A stretch of 64,000 bases of DNA, taken from positions 42,260-106,259 of the forward strand of contig JBKBQT010000011.1 of NCBI GenBank assembly GCA_046292445.1. The letters are read 5' to 3'. Of this stretch, positions 51,701 through 59,939 are shown in pieces (the stretch's first letter is position 1; each line of letters begins with the position of its first letter). The translations under genes and the position numbers were made by a program. The DNA is from CALIZF01 sp046292445. Its GTDB lineage: Bacteria > Pseudomonadota > Alphaproteobacteria > Rhodobacterales > Rhodobacteraceae. Under the pieces are notes generated by a model. That model saw nothing but the letters and a program-made list of their open reading frames with translations. It was not told the DNA's origin and ran no database searches.

Positions 51701-54700
51701 GGGCGGTGGACGAGGCCATAGCGCCGCCCGCCGCGCAGGGCCGCGGTCCCGCCGGGCGGGTCGGCCAGCATGTCCTCGAGCACCAGCGCGGCGAGCGGCG
51801 CCAGCGCCGCCGCCCGCCCGCGGCGCGGCAGGGGCGGCAGGGCGATGTCGAGCGTGGTGCAGGTCAGCCCCGGAACCTCGCGCGGCATCACGCGGGCAGG
51901 GCCGGCGACGGTGGCCTTCTCGGGGTTCGCCAGCGCCTCGCCCCGCACCCGCGCCGCCCCGGTCGTCATCACGGTCACATGGATCGGGCGGGGCAGGTTT
52001 TCCTCGGCCATCGCCTGGCCGAGGAAGACCAGAGACCAGAACCCCTGTTCCATGTTGCGGTGAAAGAAGGACGATCCGGGGCGGAAGGTTTCGCCCTCGG
52101 TCACCAGCCAGAAATGCGCGATGCGCTGCGGGGCGAGGCCGCGGGCAACGAGGTCGCGGATCAAGAGGTCGTAATCCTCGCGCCCGCGTTCGGGCGCGAG
52201 CCGGTAGCCGTCATCGAGGCGGGCGAAGGCATCGCCCGCCCGCACCGTGACGATGCGGTGCCCCGCCGCCGCCAGCCGGGCGCAGGCGGCATCGGCAAGA
52301 CCTGCGGCATCGGCAAAGACGAGCCATGTCAGCGGCGGGCCGAGATCGCCGCCCTCGACATCGCAGGGGGCCCGCGCCGCCTCGGGCACCCAGACCGGGC
52401 GCCAGCCCCAGCGGGCGGGGTCGTCGATGCGCATCGGCAGCGGGTCGTCGGAAGCCGCCACCTGTCCGGCCTCGATGAAATAGCGCTGGCGCTGGAACGG
52501 ATAGGTCGGCAGCGGCACGCGCCGCCGCCGCGCCTCGCCCCAGAGCGGCGCCCAGTCGAGCGGCAGGCCGAGCGCCCAGAGCCGGGCGAAGGTCAGCACG
52601 AACCATTGGTCATCGGGCACCGCGTTGTCCGGGTGGCGCAGGGACGCGAGCACCCGGCCCCCCGGCACCCCGTTCGCCTGCGTGAGGCTGGCGAGCGCCC
52701 GGCCCGGCCCGACCTCGAGGAACACGCGGTTCGGCGCCGCCAGATGCGCGATCCCGTCCGCAAACTGCACCGTGCCGCGCAGATGGGCGACCCAGTAATC
52801 CGGGCTGGTCGCCTCGGCATCCGTCAGCGGGCGGCCGGTGCGGTTAGAGATCACCGGGATCGCCGGCGGCGCGAGGCGGATCGAGCGCAGGTAATCGCCG
52901 AACCGCGCAAGGATCGGGTCGAGCATCCGCGAATGGGCCGCGATGTCGATGCCGATCCTCTGCGCCTCGATCCCTTCGCCGGCAAGGCGCACCGCCAGCG
53001 CGTCGAGCGCCGCCTGCGGCCCCGAGACGACGCACAGGCCCGGCGCGTTGACCGAGGCAAGGTCGAGATCGGCCCCGAGGCGCAGGCGCAGGTCGGCCTC
53101 GGCCAGCGGCACCGACAGCATGCCGCCGGGGGGCACGCTGTCGAACAGCGTGCCGCGCAGGTGGACAAGGCCGATGCAATCCTCGAACGACATCACCCCG
53201 GCAAGGCAGGCGGCGGTATTCTCGCCCATCGAATGGCCGATGAGCTGCGCGGGCCGCACCCCCCAGCTCATCCAGAGCTGCGCGAGCGCATATTCCACGA
53301 TCATGATGAGCGGGAGCTGCACCGAGGGCCGCTTGAGCCGCGCCTCGGCCGCTGCCGCATCCGCTGCGCCGGGCAGCCACAGCCCCCGCAGGTCATAGTC
53401 GAGCCGCGGCGCGAGGATGGCGAGGCCCCGGTCCATCCAGTCGCGGAACACCGGTTCGGTCTCGTAGAGGTCGCGGGCCATGCCGGCATATTGCGCGCCG
53501 CCGCCGGGGAACATGAACACCACCTCGGGCGCGTCGATCCGCGCATGGGTGCCGACGCGGCGGGGGTCGGCGCCCTCGAGCAGCGCGGCGGCCTCGTCAT
53601 GCGTGGGCGCGACGATCACCCGGCGGTGGTCGAATGCGCGCCGCCCCTCCTTGAGCGTCCAGGCGACATCGGCCAGCGGCTGATCGGGATGGACGCGCAG
53701 ATGGGCGGCAAGGGCGCGCGAGGCATCGTCGAGCGCCGCCTTCGACCGCGCCGACACCGCGAGCACCTGGAACGGCCAGTCGCTGGCGTCAGTAGGGCCG
53801 CGCTCGGGCGCCTCCTCGAGCACCGCATGGGCATTGGTCCCGCCCACGCCCAGCGAGTTGACCCCCGCCCGCCGCGGCGCGCCGAGCGCGGGGAAGGGCG
53901 ACAGCCGGTCGTTGACGCGAAAGGGCGAGGCATCGAAGTCGATGGCGGGATTGGGCGCCTCATAACCCAGCGAGGGCGGGATTTCCCGATGGTGCAGCGC
54001 CAGCGCCGTCTTGATGAGCGAGGCGACACCCGCCGCCGTGTCGCAATGCCCGATGTTGGTCTTGACCGACCCGATCCGGGCAAAGCCGCGCCTGTCCGTC
54101 GTCTGCCGGAAGGCCTGCGTCAGCGCCGCGACCTCGATCGGATCGCCGAGATAGGTGCCGGTCCCGTGGCATTCGACATAGCCCACGGTCTCGGCGCTGA
54201 TCCCCGCCGCCCCCTGCGCCTCGGCCACGCAGGCCGCCTGCCCATCGACCGAGGGCGCGAGATAGCCCGCCTTGGCCGCGCCGTCGTTGTTGACCGCCGT
54301 GCCCTTGACGACGGCCCAGATGTGATCGCCGTCCGCCAGCGCATCCTTCAGCCGCCGCAGCACGACGCAGCCCGCGCCCGACCCGAACACCGTGCCCTGC
54401 GCGCGGTGGTCGAAGGCGTGGCAATGGCCGTCGGGCGACAGGATCTCGCCCTCTTCGTAAAGATACCCGCGCCCCTGCGGCAGTTCGACCGTCACGCCGC
54501 CCGCCAGCGCCATGTCGCATTCCCCCGCCAGCAGCGACTGGCAGGCGGCATGGACGGCCACGAGCGAGGTGGAACAGGCGGTCTGGATATTGAGGCTCGG
54601 CCCCCTGAGGTCGAAGATATGGCTGACCCGGGTGGCGAGGAAATCCTTGTCGTTGCCGGTGTGGCGCAGCAGGAACATCCCCGTCGAGCGGACGAGATCG

Positions 54701-55125
54701 GGGTTGGAGCAAAGGTTGAAGTAGAAATAACTGCCCATCCCGCAGCCGGCGAACACGCCCACCGGGCCGGGGAAGCGTTCGGGCGGGTGGCCCGCATCCT
54801 CGAGCGCCTCCCACGCCACTTCGAGGAACTGGCGATGCTGTGGGTCCATGATCGCGGCTTCCTTGGGCGAGAAGCCGAAGAACTCCGCATCGAAATCCGC
54901 AAAGCCGTCGAGCGTCGCGGCGGAGCGGACGTAGTTCGGCGCGGCCATGCGGGCGGCGCTTTCGCCGGCCGCGCGCAGGTCGTCATCGCCAAGGGGCCGG
55001 ATCGATTCGACGCCGGCCCGCAGGTTTTCCCAGTATTCGGCCACCGACCCGGCGCCGGGCAGATGCGCGGCCATGCCGACGATGGCGATGTCGGTGTCAG
55101 AGGCGACGGGCGCGTGGGATGCCAT
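48718..55125 (-). CDS. One-module type I polyketide synthase, KS-AT-KR-DH-ACP-TE
   Basis: A 2135-residue synthase. KS about 12-440 with Cys184 (TACSTS), VECHGTGT and NIGHCDTAAG. AT about 545-860 with Ser632 (GHSMGE) and IAAHS at the HAFH/YASH position, so extender choice is unclear. KR: VTGGFGGIGL near 1157, Tyr1322 in VDYVAAN. DH after the KR: His1407 (DGHRTADG) and Asp1576 (HPALLDIA). ACP Ser1785 (GGHSLI). TE Ser1938 (GGFSGGG) with a late His in PGDHDS. KR before DH is not the usual DH-KR order. All active-site residues look intact. With a TE here and no release domain on the NRPS, this protein should act last. The start ATG at 55125 precedes SDTDIAIVGMAAHLPG. Confidence 0.95.
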   Translation of the reverse strand: MASHAPVASDTDIAIVGMAAHLPGAGSVAEYWENLRAGVESIRPLGDDDLRAAGESAARMAAPNYVRSAATLDGFADFDAEFFGFSPKEAAIMDPQHRQFLEVAWEALEDAGHPPERFPGPVGVFAGCGMGSYFYFNLCSNPDLVRSTGMFLLRHTGNDKDFLATRVSHIFDLRGPSLNIQTACSTSLVAVHAACQSLLAGECDMALAGGVTVELPQGRGYLYEEGEILSPDGHCHAFDHRAQGTVFGSGAGCVVLRRLKDALADGDHIWAVVKGTAVNNDGAAKAGYLAPSVDGQAACVAEAQGAAGISAETVGYVECHGTGTYLGDPIEVAALTQAFRQTTDRRGFARIGSVKTNIGHCDTAAGVASLIKTALALHHREIPPSLGYEAPNPAIDFDASPFRVNDRLSPFPALGAPRRAGVNSLGVGGTNAHAVLEEAPERGPTDASDWPFQVLAVSARSKAALDDASRALAAHLRVHPDQPLADVAWTLKEGRRAFDHRRVIVAPTHDEAAALLEGADPRRVGTHARIDAPEVVFMFPGGGAQYAGMARDLYETEPVFRDWMDRGLAILAPRLDYDLRGLWLPGAADAAAAEARLKRPSVQLPLIMIVEYALAQLWMSWGVRPAQLIGHSMGENTAACLAGVMSFEDCIGLVHLRGTLFDSVPPGGMLSVPLAEADLRLRLGADLDLASVNAPGLCVVSGPQAALDALAVRLAGEGIEAQRIGIDIAAHSRMLDPILARFGDYLRSIRLAPPAIPVISNRTGRPLTDAEATSPDYWVAHLRGTVQFADGIAHLAAPNRVFLEVGPGRALASLTQANGVPGGRVLASLRHPDNAVPDDQWFVLTFARLWALGLPLDWAPLWGEARRRRVPLPTYPFQRQRYFIEAGQVAASDDPLPMRIDDPARWGWRPVWVPEAARAPCDVEGGDLGPPLTWLVFADAAGLADAACARLAAAGHRIVTVRAGDAFARLDDGYRLAPERGREDYDLLIRDLVARGLAPQRIAHFWLVTEGETFRPGSSFFHRNMEQGFWSLVFLGQAMAEENLPRPIHVTVMTTGAARVRGEALANPEKATVAGPARVMPREVPGLTCTTLDIALPPLPRRGRAAALAPLAALVLEDMLADPPGGTAALRGGRRYGLVHRPVPLPADPVSPIAKGATVLVTGGFGGIGLTLAEHLFARYRARIVLLARRALPPPEARAEWLRSHAPDDPVSQRIRAVERLEGLGAQVTVIAADVCNLEEMRAARTTAEAAAGRIAVLIHAAGVIDDAPMLAKDPGRVEAVFAPKLHGTQVLTSLFPDGDLDLMVLFSSTSTVTAPAGQVDYVAANEFLNAVAESRTGGRTRVVAIDWGVWSGVGMAADQIAERSRTPAPPVPAGQPLLDTAGFDLAGDRVFAATWRAADRWVLDGHRTADGAALLPGTGYLELAAEALAAQGEAGPWEARDLTFFRPLAVPDGAALPVRVRLARSPAGYAFAVLAEATAEGRRGWQTHATAELAPGPLPAPPPLDLAALAARLTPAEADPQGLRSPQEDHLAFGPRWRVLRSTAYGAGEGLARLSLGEAFRTPDRAYALHPALLDIATGWAMRLIEGWTPERLWVPVGYARVQVHAPLPFEIISHVRLAGATGGSARFDVTLATPDGRVCMVIDGFALRRLDGALDLGRAPQARDLVFDDTGGPRPATAAEARLRHTIAQGIPPESGGAAFDRALAAGLPRLAVSSLDLHALARLNAPAAAPAEAAGFDRPALAADYVAPRTDIERTLAGYWQDLLGVAQVGVEDGFFDLGGHSLIAVRLFAMIRKAFRVDFPISLLFEAPTVAAIAARIEAEIGAGIDAGAPGERAAVQARAPASPRRFTHLVPMHQGEGGPGLPFFLVAGMFGNVLNLRHLAQLVGGDRPFYGLQARGLLGDAEPHRTLPEAARDYIAELRQVQPDGPYLIGGFSGGGLTAWEMAQQLTAAGERVAGVVLLDTPMPVRPVVSRADRALIKLAEMRAAGPRFVVDYARAKIAWRRQQRERAAQRDDAQQFHNTAIEAAFRGALPLYDLRPWNGPVALFRPPLDRHWQVTGGRWVSRMREFVTHDNDWSPFAPGLAVFEVPGDHDSMVLEPNVRVLAARLRDWLATCTAAVQAAPPHAARAAAE

Positions 55126-55336
55126 GGTGGTCGCTGCGGCCTTCAGATCGGATGGGGCAAGGGGCTACGGGAAAACTGTGTCTGAAATGCGTAGCGGCTC
55201 GGGCAGCCCGCGCATATCGCGCCGCCGTTCGCCCGCTGCGTCTGTCGCCGCCGCATGCCGCGGCGATGGGGCACCGTTGGGCGCGGCGAAGGGTGCCGAA
55301 CCCGGTGCGCCGGCGCGCGGCGAAGGCCCCGCGGGG

Positions 55337-56755
55337 TCACAGCACGGTCCTTTGCCGCGCCGGCCGGGTAACGGCGTTCGGCGCTGGCGCGACCTCGGCC
55401 GCGCGCTGTCGTTCCGCATGGGCGAGCAGCGCGCCGCCGACGATCCAGGTGATCTGCGTCAGCGTCGCATTCGGCAGCAGATCGACAAGGTTCACTGCAT
55501 GGATCAGCGCCAGCACCACCGCCGCCGGCGCGACGCCGGCCCTGTCGCGCGCCAGAAGCAGCAGCGGCGCGACCAGCAGGCCGAATTCCATCACATAGCC
55601 AGCCGCCCCGAGGATCCCGAACACGATCACCCAGCGGCCGTCCGATACGCTCATCGCGCGACCCGTCGCGGGATCGATCAGCAGGTTGCGCTCGAAGGCG
55701 CCCCAGCCGAACCAGACCCGTTCGATCGCATGGTCGAGCAGCATCTTTTCATGCTCGAGGCGGAATTCGAGCGACTGGGCACGCAACGGATTGAAGCTTC
55801 GAAAGAACTCGACGATCTGTTCGGCCGGCACGAGGCCCGAGGCGCGCAGCAGCGGATAGACGAACACGACCGCCGCGACGAGGGCGCAGAGCGACAGTAT
55901 CGTCGCGGGACGGCAGGCCAGCAGGACCGGAACGAACAGCAGCGCATAGATCACGACGCCCAGGGTCTTGCACAGCACCAGAACGCCGGCCAGGTAGACC
56001 GCCGCGGCAACCCAGCGCATGCGGGCTTCCGGCTCGAAGCGGGCAAGGCCGACCGCGGAAAACAGGCCGGTCAGTGCGAACAGTGCGACCCAGAGCCCGT
56101 GTTCGAGGAAAACGATGGGGCGAAAGCCGCCGCCGCGCATCATCTGCTCGAACGAATGCTGGAAGAAGCCGTAGATCCAGATGTTGAGCTGCGGGCTCAG
56201 CCGCACCTCGAGCAGCATCGGCAGCGAATAGGCCAGCGCGGCCACCCCGAGCGCCACCAGCAGATCGCGCATCGCGGCGGGCGTGGCGAGGAAATGGCGC
56301 GCCAGCGTGAAGGTGACGAGTGCAAAGGCATTGGCCACCATCATCGCAAGCCCGTCATAGGGCGTCAGGCCCGGCAGCACCCGCCCGGCAAAGAATGAAC
56401 TGGCCCAGCTTTGCGGCTGGCCGGCGTGGACGATGGGATCGGGATTGGTCAGCGCCGTGGCCAGCGGCGTGAGCACGAACCCGACGACCAGCACCCGCGC
56501 GAGCCACGATTGCGGCAGAAGCGCGATCCGGTGGCCCTTGATCAGCACGGCGACGGCCAGAACGCTCAGCGCCGGAACAGTCGTCCTGTCGAGATCGGGA
56601 AAGAACGGCACCCGGAACGCGGCAACCTGCGGCAGCAACAGATAGCCGCCCACGATCGACCAGACGAAGGCCCGTTCCGCGCGCATCTGTGCGAACAGTA
56701 CCAGCACGACGATCGGCCAGAGCATCAGCATCAGATAGGCAAGGGTGTTGGGCAC
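55337..56755 (-). CDS. O-antigen-ligase/Wzy-like polymerase membrane protein
   Basis: A 472-residue protein with about 11-12 hydrophobic segments and a large loop around residues 310-370 (FRSFNPLRAQSLEFRLEHEKMLLDHAIERVWFGWGAFER). The arginine-rich RxxxLEHEKMLLDHA and GWGxF parts are typical of the Wzy/WaaL superfamily. It would join exported repeat units in the periplasm. A 211-base gap separates its stop from the PKS start, which may hold the PKS promoter; I could not identify one firmly. Confidence 0.85.
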   Translation of the reverse strand: MPNTLAYLMLMLWPIVVLVLFAQMRAERAFVWSIVGGYLLLPQVAAFRVPFFPDLDRTTVPALSVLAVAVLIKGHRIALLPQSWLARVLVVGFVLTPLATALTNPDPIVHAGQPQSWASSFFAGRVLPGLTPYDGLAMMVANAFALVTFTLARHFLATPAAMRDLLVALGVAALAYSLPMLLEVRLSPQLNIWIYGFFQHSFEQMMRGGGFRPIVFLEHGLWVALFALTGLFSAVGLARFEPEARMRWVAAAVYLAGVLVLCKTLGVVIYALLFVPVLLACRPATILSLCALVAAVVFVYPLLRASGLVPAEQIVEFFRSFNPLRAQSLEFRLEHEKMLLDHAIERVWFGWGAFERNLLIDPATGRAMSVSDGRWVIVFGILGAAGYVMEFGLLVAPLLLLARDRAGVAPAAVVLALIHAVNLVDLLPNATLTQITWIVGGALLAHAERQRAAEVAPAPNAVTRPARQRTVL

Positions 56756-56897
56756 GTTGACCCGTCCTCTGAGCGTTCGACCTGTCGGGGCGGTGATCCT
56801 TCCTTAGCACGGCGGTGGCATGGCGAAAACCGGGCCTTGTCCGTGCCGGGGGCGGGCCGGTATGCAGGCAGTGCCATCGTGCGCACGGGGATCGCTG

Positions 56898-57653
56898 TTG
56901 GAATTCGATTTCGGCAACGAGACGATTCGGATCACGCACCCGACGCGCGAGGCGCTGATGGCTTCGGTCGCGGCCCGGATGGCCGCGCAAGAGGGCTATG
57001 CGATCGCCACGCTGAACCTCGACCATATCGCCAAGCTGCATGCCTCGCCGCCGTTCAAGGCCGCGTATTGCGCGCAGGACATCGTGGTGGCCGACGGGCA
57101 TCCGATCGTCTGGCTGTCGCACCTCGCGCGGCGACCGGTCGGGCTTGTTCCGGGGTCCGATCTCGTGGTGCCGCTCGCCGCGCTGGCGGCCCGCCGCGGG
57201 GTGCCGGTGGCGCTGGTCGGCTCGACCCCGGCCGCGCTCGACGGCGCGGCGGCGGCGCTCGCGGCGCTGGCGCCGGGTGTGTCGATCGTGCTGCGGCACG
57301 CGCCGCCGATGGGCTTCGACGCCAGCGGCCCCGCGGGGGATGCGGTGCTTGACGCGATTGCAAGCAGCGGCGCGGGGCTGGTTTTGCTCGCGCTCGGCGC
57401 GCCGCGGCAGGAACTGCTTGCCGCGCGCGGGCGCGCCGCCCTGCCCACGGTGGGCTTTGCCTCGCTCGGCGCGGGGCTTGATTTTCTGGCCGGGCGGCAG
57501 CGGCGGGCGCCGCTCTGGATGCGGCGTCTGGCGCTGGAATGGCTCTGGCGGGCGCTGAGCAACCCCGTCCGCCTCGGCCCGCGCTACCTCGCCAGCGCTA
57601 GGGTCATTCCGGGGCAGGTGCGCCACGCCCTGCGGCTCCGCCATGCGCGCTAG
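56898..57653 (+). CDS. WecG/TagA/CpsF-family glycosyltransferase (GT26)
   Basis: About 251 residues. ATLNLDHIAKLHASPPFKAAY holds the conserved N-x-D-H; VVADGHPIVWLSHL, VALVGSTPAALDGAA and LVLLALGAPRQELLAARG complete the family. Such enzymes (GumM, TagA) add the second or a later sugar on the undecaprenyl-linked unit. The TTG start at 56898 gives the usual LEFDFGNETI beginning and has GGGGA upstream; in-frame ATGs at 56820 and 56862 would add a Cys/Gly-rich stretch with no family match. Convergent with a GT2 gene, three bases apart. Confidence 0.85.
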   Translation: MEFDFGNETIRITHPTREALMASVAARMAAQEGYAIATLNLDHIAKLHASPPFKAAYCAQDIVVADGHPIVWLSHLARRPVGLVPGSDLVVPLAALAARRGVPVALVGSTPAALDGAAAALAALAPGVSIVLRHAPPMGFDASGPAGDAVLDAIASSGAGLVLLALGAPRQELLAARGRAALPTVGFASLGAGLDFLAGRQRRAPLWMRRLALEWLWRALSNPVRLGPRYLASARVIPGQVRHALRLRHAR

Positions 57654-57656
57654 GGA

Positions 57657-58676
57657 TCACTTGTATTCGATCAGCCGCGGCCGGCGTCCGAGCCGGCGGG
57701 CGAGGTGATAGCCGATCACGCCCACCGCCTCGGCCGGCTTGCCGATGACCGACAGCGCCGCGGCCTCCCACGCTGCGCGGTCCCCGCCCCAGCGGCGGGC
57801 AAGGCGGGCGGCCTGCGCCGGCCATGCCAGCAGCAGCGCTAGCCCCGCCGGATGCACCAGCGCCAGCATCGCCGCCGCCATCGGCAGCGCCGCGCCCCAG
57901 ACCAGCGCGCGCCGCGTCTCGGCGACCCAGTGCCGCTCGGGCCCGCTTCCGTGCAGCGCAGCCCCTTGGGCAAAGGCATGGCCGGCGCGGCGGGTGCGGC
58001 GCCACCACTGGCCGAACCGCAGGATCGCCGCATCATGCCGCGTCATCGGCGCGTCGATGCGCCAGACCGTCCATCCGGCCCGGCGCAGCCGCAGGCATAG
58101 CTCGGGCTCCTCGCCGGCGATCAGGTCGGCGCGGAACCCGCCGGTCCCCCCGAGCGCCGCAACCCGCATGAGCGCATCGCCGCCGCAGGCCCGCGCCTCG
58201 CCCACCGGCGTGTCCCATTCGCGGTCGATCACCCGGTTGTAGACCGACGCCTCGGGAAAGCGTTCGCGCCGCCGGCCGCAGGCGACTGCCGCATCCGGGC
58301 GAGCGGCGAGGAAGGCGCGCGCGGTGGCGACCCAGCCGGGCTCCACGATGCAGTCGCCGTCCACGAACTGCACGAAAGCGGGCGGATCGGTGTCGGCCAT
58401 GATCGAAGCAAGGCCTGCGTTGCGCGCGCGCGCCGCGGTAAAGGGCTGGCCCGGGTCGAGGATCGCCACCTCTGCCCCGGCTGCCTGCGCCGCCGCAAGG
58501 CTGCCGTCGGTCGAGCCGCTGTCGACATAGACGATCCGGCGCACCTGCGGGGCCAGCGAGGCGAGGCAGGCGACCAGCCGCGCCCCCTCGTTGCGCCCGA
58601 TCACCACGGCATCCACTGGTCCGGCCCCCGGCGCCGCCTGTCGGGCGTCGGCCGGCAAAGACCCGCTGTCCGTCAT
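57657..58676 (-). CDS. GT2-family glycosyltransferase with C-terminal membrane segments
   Basis: A 339-residue enzyme: VDAVVIGRNEGARLVACL, VDSGSTDGSLAAA, FVQFVDGDCIVEPGW (DGD at the DxD position), ACGGDALMRVAALGGTGGF and EEPELCLRLRRAGW. Toward the C-terminus a hydrophobic hairpin (ALVWGAALPMAAAMLALVHPAGLALLLAW) suggests membrane association. It resembles exopolysaccharide glycosyltransferases acting on lipid-linked intermediates. ATG at 58676; an open stretch upstream to 58985 lacks family similarity. Confidence 0.88.
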   Translation of the reverse strand: MTDSGSLPADARQAAPGAGPVDAVVIGRNEGARLVACLASLAPQVRRIVYVDSGSTDGSLAAAQAAGAEVAILDPGQPFTAARARNAGLASIMADTDPPAFVQFVDGDCIVEPGWVATARAFLAARPDAAVACGRRRERFPEASVYNRVIDREWDTPVGEARACGGDALMRVAALGGTGGFRADLIAGEEPELCLRLRRAGWTVWRIDAPMTRHDAAILRFGQWWRRTRRAGHAFAQGAALHGSGPERHWVAETRRALVWGAALPMAAAMLALVHPAGLALLLAWPAQAARLARRWGGDRAAWEAAALSVIGKPAEAVGVIGYHLARRLGRRPRLIEYK

Positions 58677-58942
58677 CGAACGCCCCGCATCGAGCCCCCC
58701 CCCCGAGCCGTCATCGCAGATCGGGCCGCCGGCGAAAAGGGCGGCACCTCGGGAACGAACCGCGGACGCTTCCGGCATTGCGGAAAATCTGCTAATCCTT
58801 GCACGCGGGGCGGGGGCCCGAGCGATTCCGTGCGGGGGCGTTCTGCCGCCAGCGTGCGATATCTTGGCCTCGCCCGCCTTCACAGCGGGCGCGACATGGA
58901 CTGCGGGCAGCGCTGGCTGCCGTGAAGCACGAAGGGTGTCCG

Positions 58943-59929
58943 ATGGTTGTTGTAAGGCTGCTGAGCAATTCGGACGGTTCTGCATCCCGGACAGACGACA
59001 TGACCGGCGGATCCGACGACGGCGCCCGCCCCCACCCGGGGGGCGGGCCCTCGGGGGCCGGGGGCGGCGCGGGGACGCGCGCGGGCGGATCGAGCGCGGT
59101 GTCGGTGTTCCGGTTCCGCCGCCCGTCGATGCCCGCGTCCCGGCCCGATAGCGGGACCGCGGGGGACGGGCAGGACCACGAAACCCGGCGCGATCCCCTG
59201 CGCGCCACGGTTGTCGCGCCGCGGATCGATCCGCAGCGGATGTGGGATGCGCTCAACCCGATCAAGCCCGACGAACAGGCCTTTGCCCGCCGGCGGCTGA
59301 TCGCGGCCCATGCCGGCGATCAGGCCGGGTCGGCGTTCGACATGCTGCGCACGCAGCTCGTGCAGGCCGCCGCCGAGCATGGCTGGCGCCGGATCGCGAT
59401 CACCTCGCCCACGCGCGGCTGCGGCAAGTCCTTCGTGCTGGCCAATCTCGCATTGGCGCTGGCCCGCCGGCCGGATTACCGCACCGCCGTGGTCGATCTC
59501 GACCTGCGCGATCCCTCGCTGGCCGATCTCTTCGGGGTGGCCGATGCCGGGCGGCTGGCGGATGTGCTGTCCGGCGAGCAGCCGGTCGAGGCGATGTTCC
59601 ACCGGATCGGCCGATCGCTCGCGCTGGGCCTGAATGACTGCGCGGAACAGGCGGCGGCCGAGATCCTGCAGGATAGCCGGACGGCCGACACGATCGAGGC
59701 GGTGGAGCTTTCGCTGGCACCCGACCTGATGCTGTTCGACCTGCCGCCGCTGATCGGCAGCGACGATGTCCTGGGGTTCCTGCCCCGGGTCGATGCGGTG
59801 TTGCTGGTGGCTGACGGCACCCGCACGCTCGCGCGCGACATCACCGAGGCCGAGCGTCTGCTCAGGGATCGGACGACCCTCGTCGGCGTCGTGCTCAACC
59901 GGGCGGAATCGACCGCCATCGGCCGCTGA
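58943..59929 (+). CDS. CpsD/CapB-type tyrosine-kinase-like ATPase of exopolysaccharide synthesis
   Basis: A 328-residue protein. After a Gly/Pro-rich, probably disordered N-terminus (to about residue 80) the P-loop domain has Walker A ITSPTRGCGKSFVLANLALALA, Walker A' VVDLDLRDPSL and Walker B LMLFDLPPLIGSDD. This is the bacterial tyrosine-kinase/CpsD fold that works with Wzz proteins. The tyrosine-rich C-terminal cluster of classical BY-kinases is missing: the protein ends NRAESTAIGR. It is 10 bases upstream of the Wzz/GumC-like gene, its expected partner. Confidence 0.9.
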   Translation: MVVVRLLSNSDGSASRTDDMTGGSDDGARPHPGGGPSGAGGGAGTRAGGSSAVSVFRFRRPSMPASRPDSGTAGDGQDHETRRDPLRATVVAPRIDPQRMWDALNPIKPDEQAFARRRLIAAHAGDQAGSAFDMLRTQLVQAAAEHGWRRIAITSPTRGCGKSFVLANLALALARRPDYRTAVVDLDLRDPSLADLFGVADAGRLADVLSGEQPVEAMFHRIGRSLALGLNDCAEQAAAEILQDSRTADTIEAVELSLAPDLMLFDLPPLIGSDDVLGFLPRVDAVLLVADGTRTLARDITEAERLLRDRTTLVGVVLNRAESTAIGR

Positions 59930-59939
59930 CGGGGCGCGC

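Noticed and set aside
48682..55185. Very long plus-strand open frame opposite the PKS gene
   Set aside because: It is an antisense shadow of high-GC codon usage; the minus-strand PKS has intact catalytic motifs throughout and the opposite frame has none.
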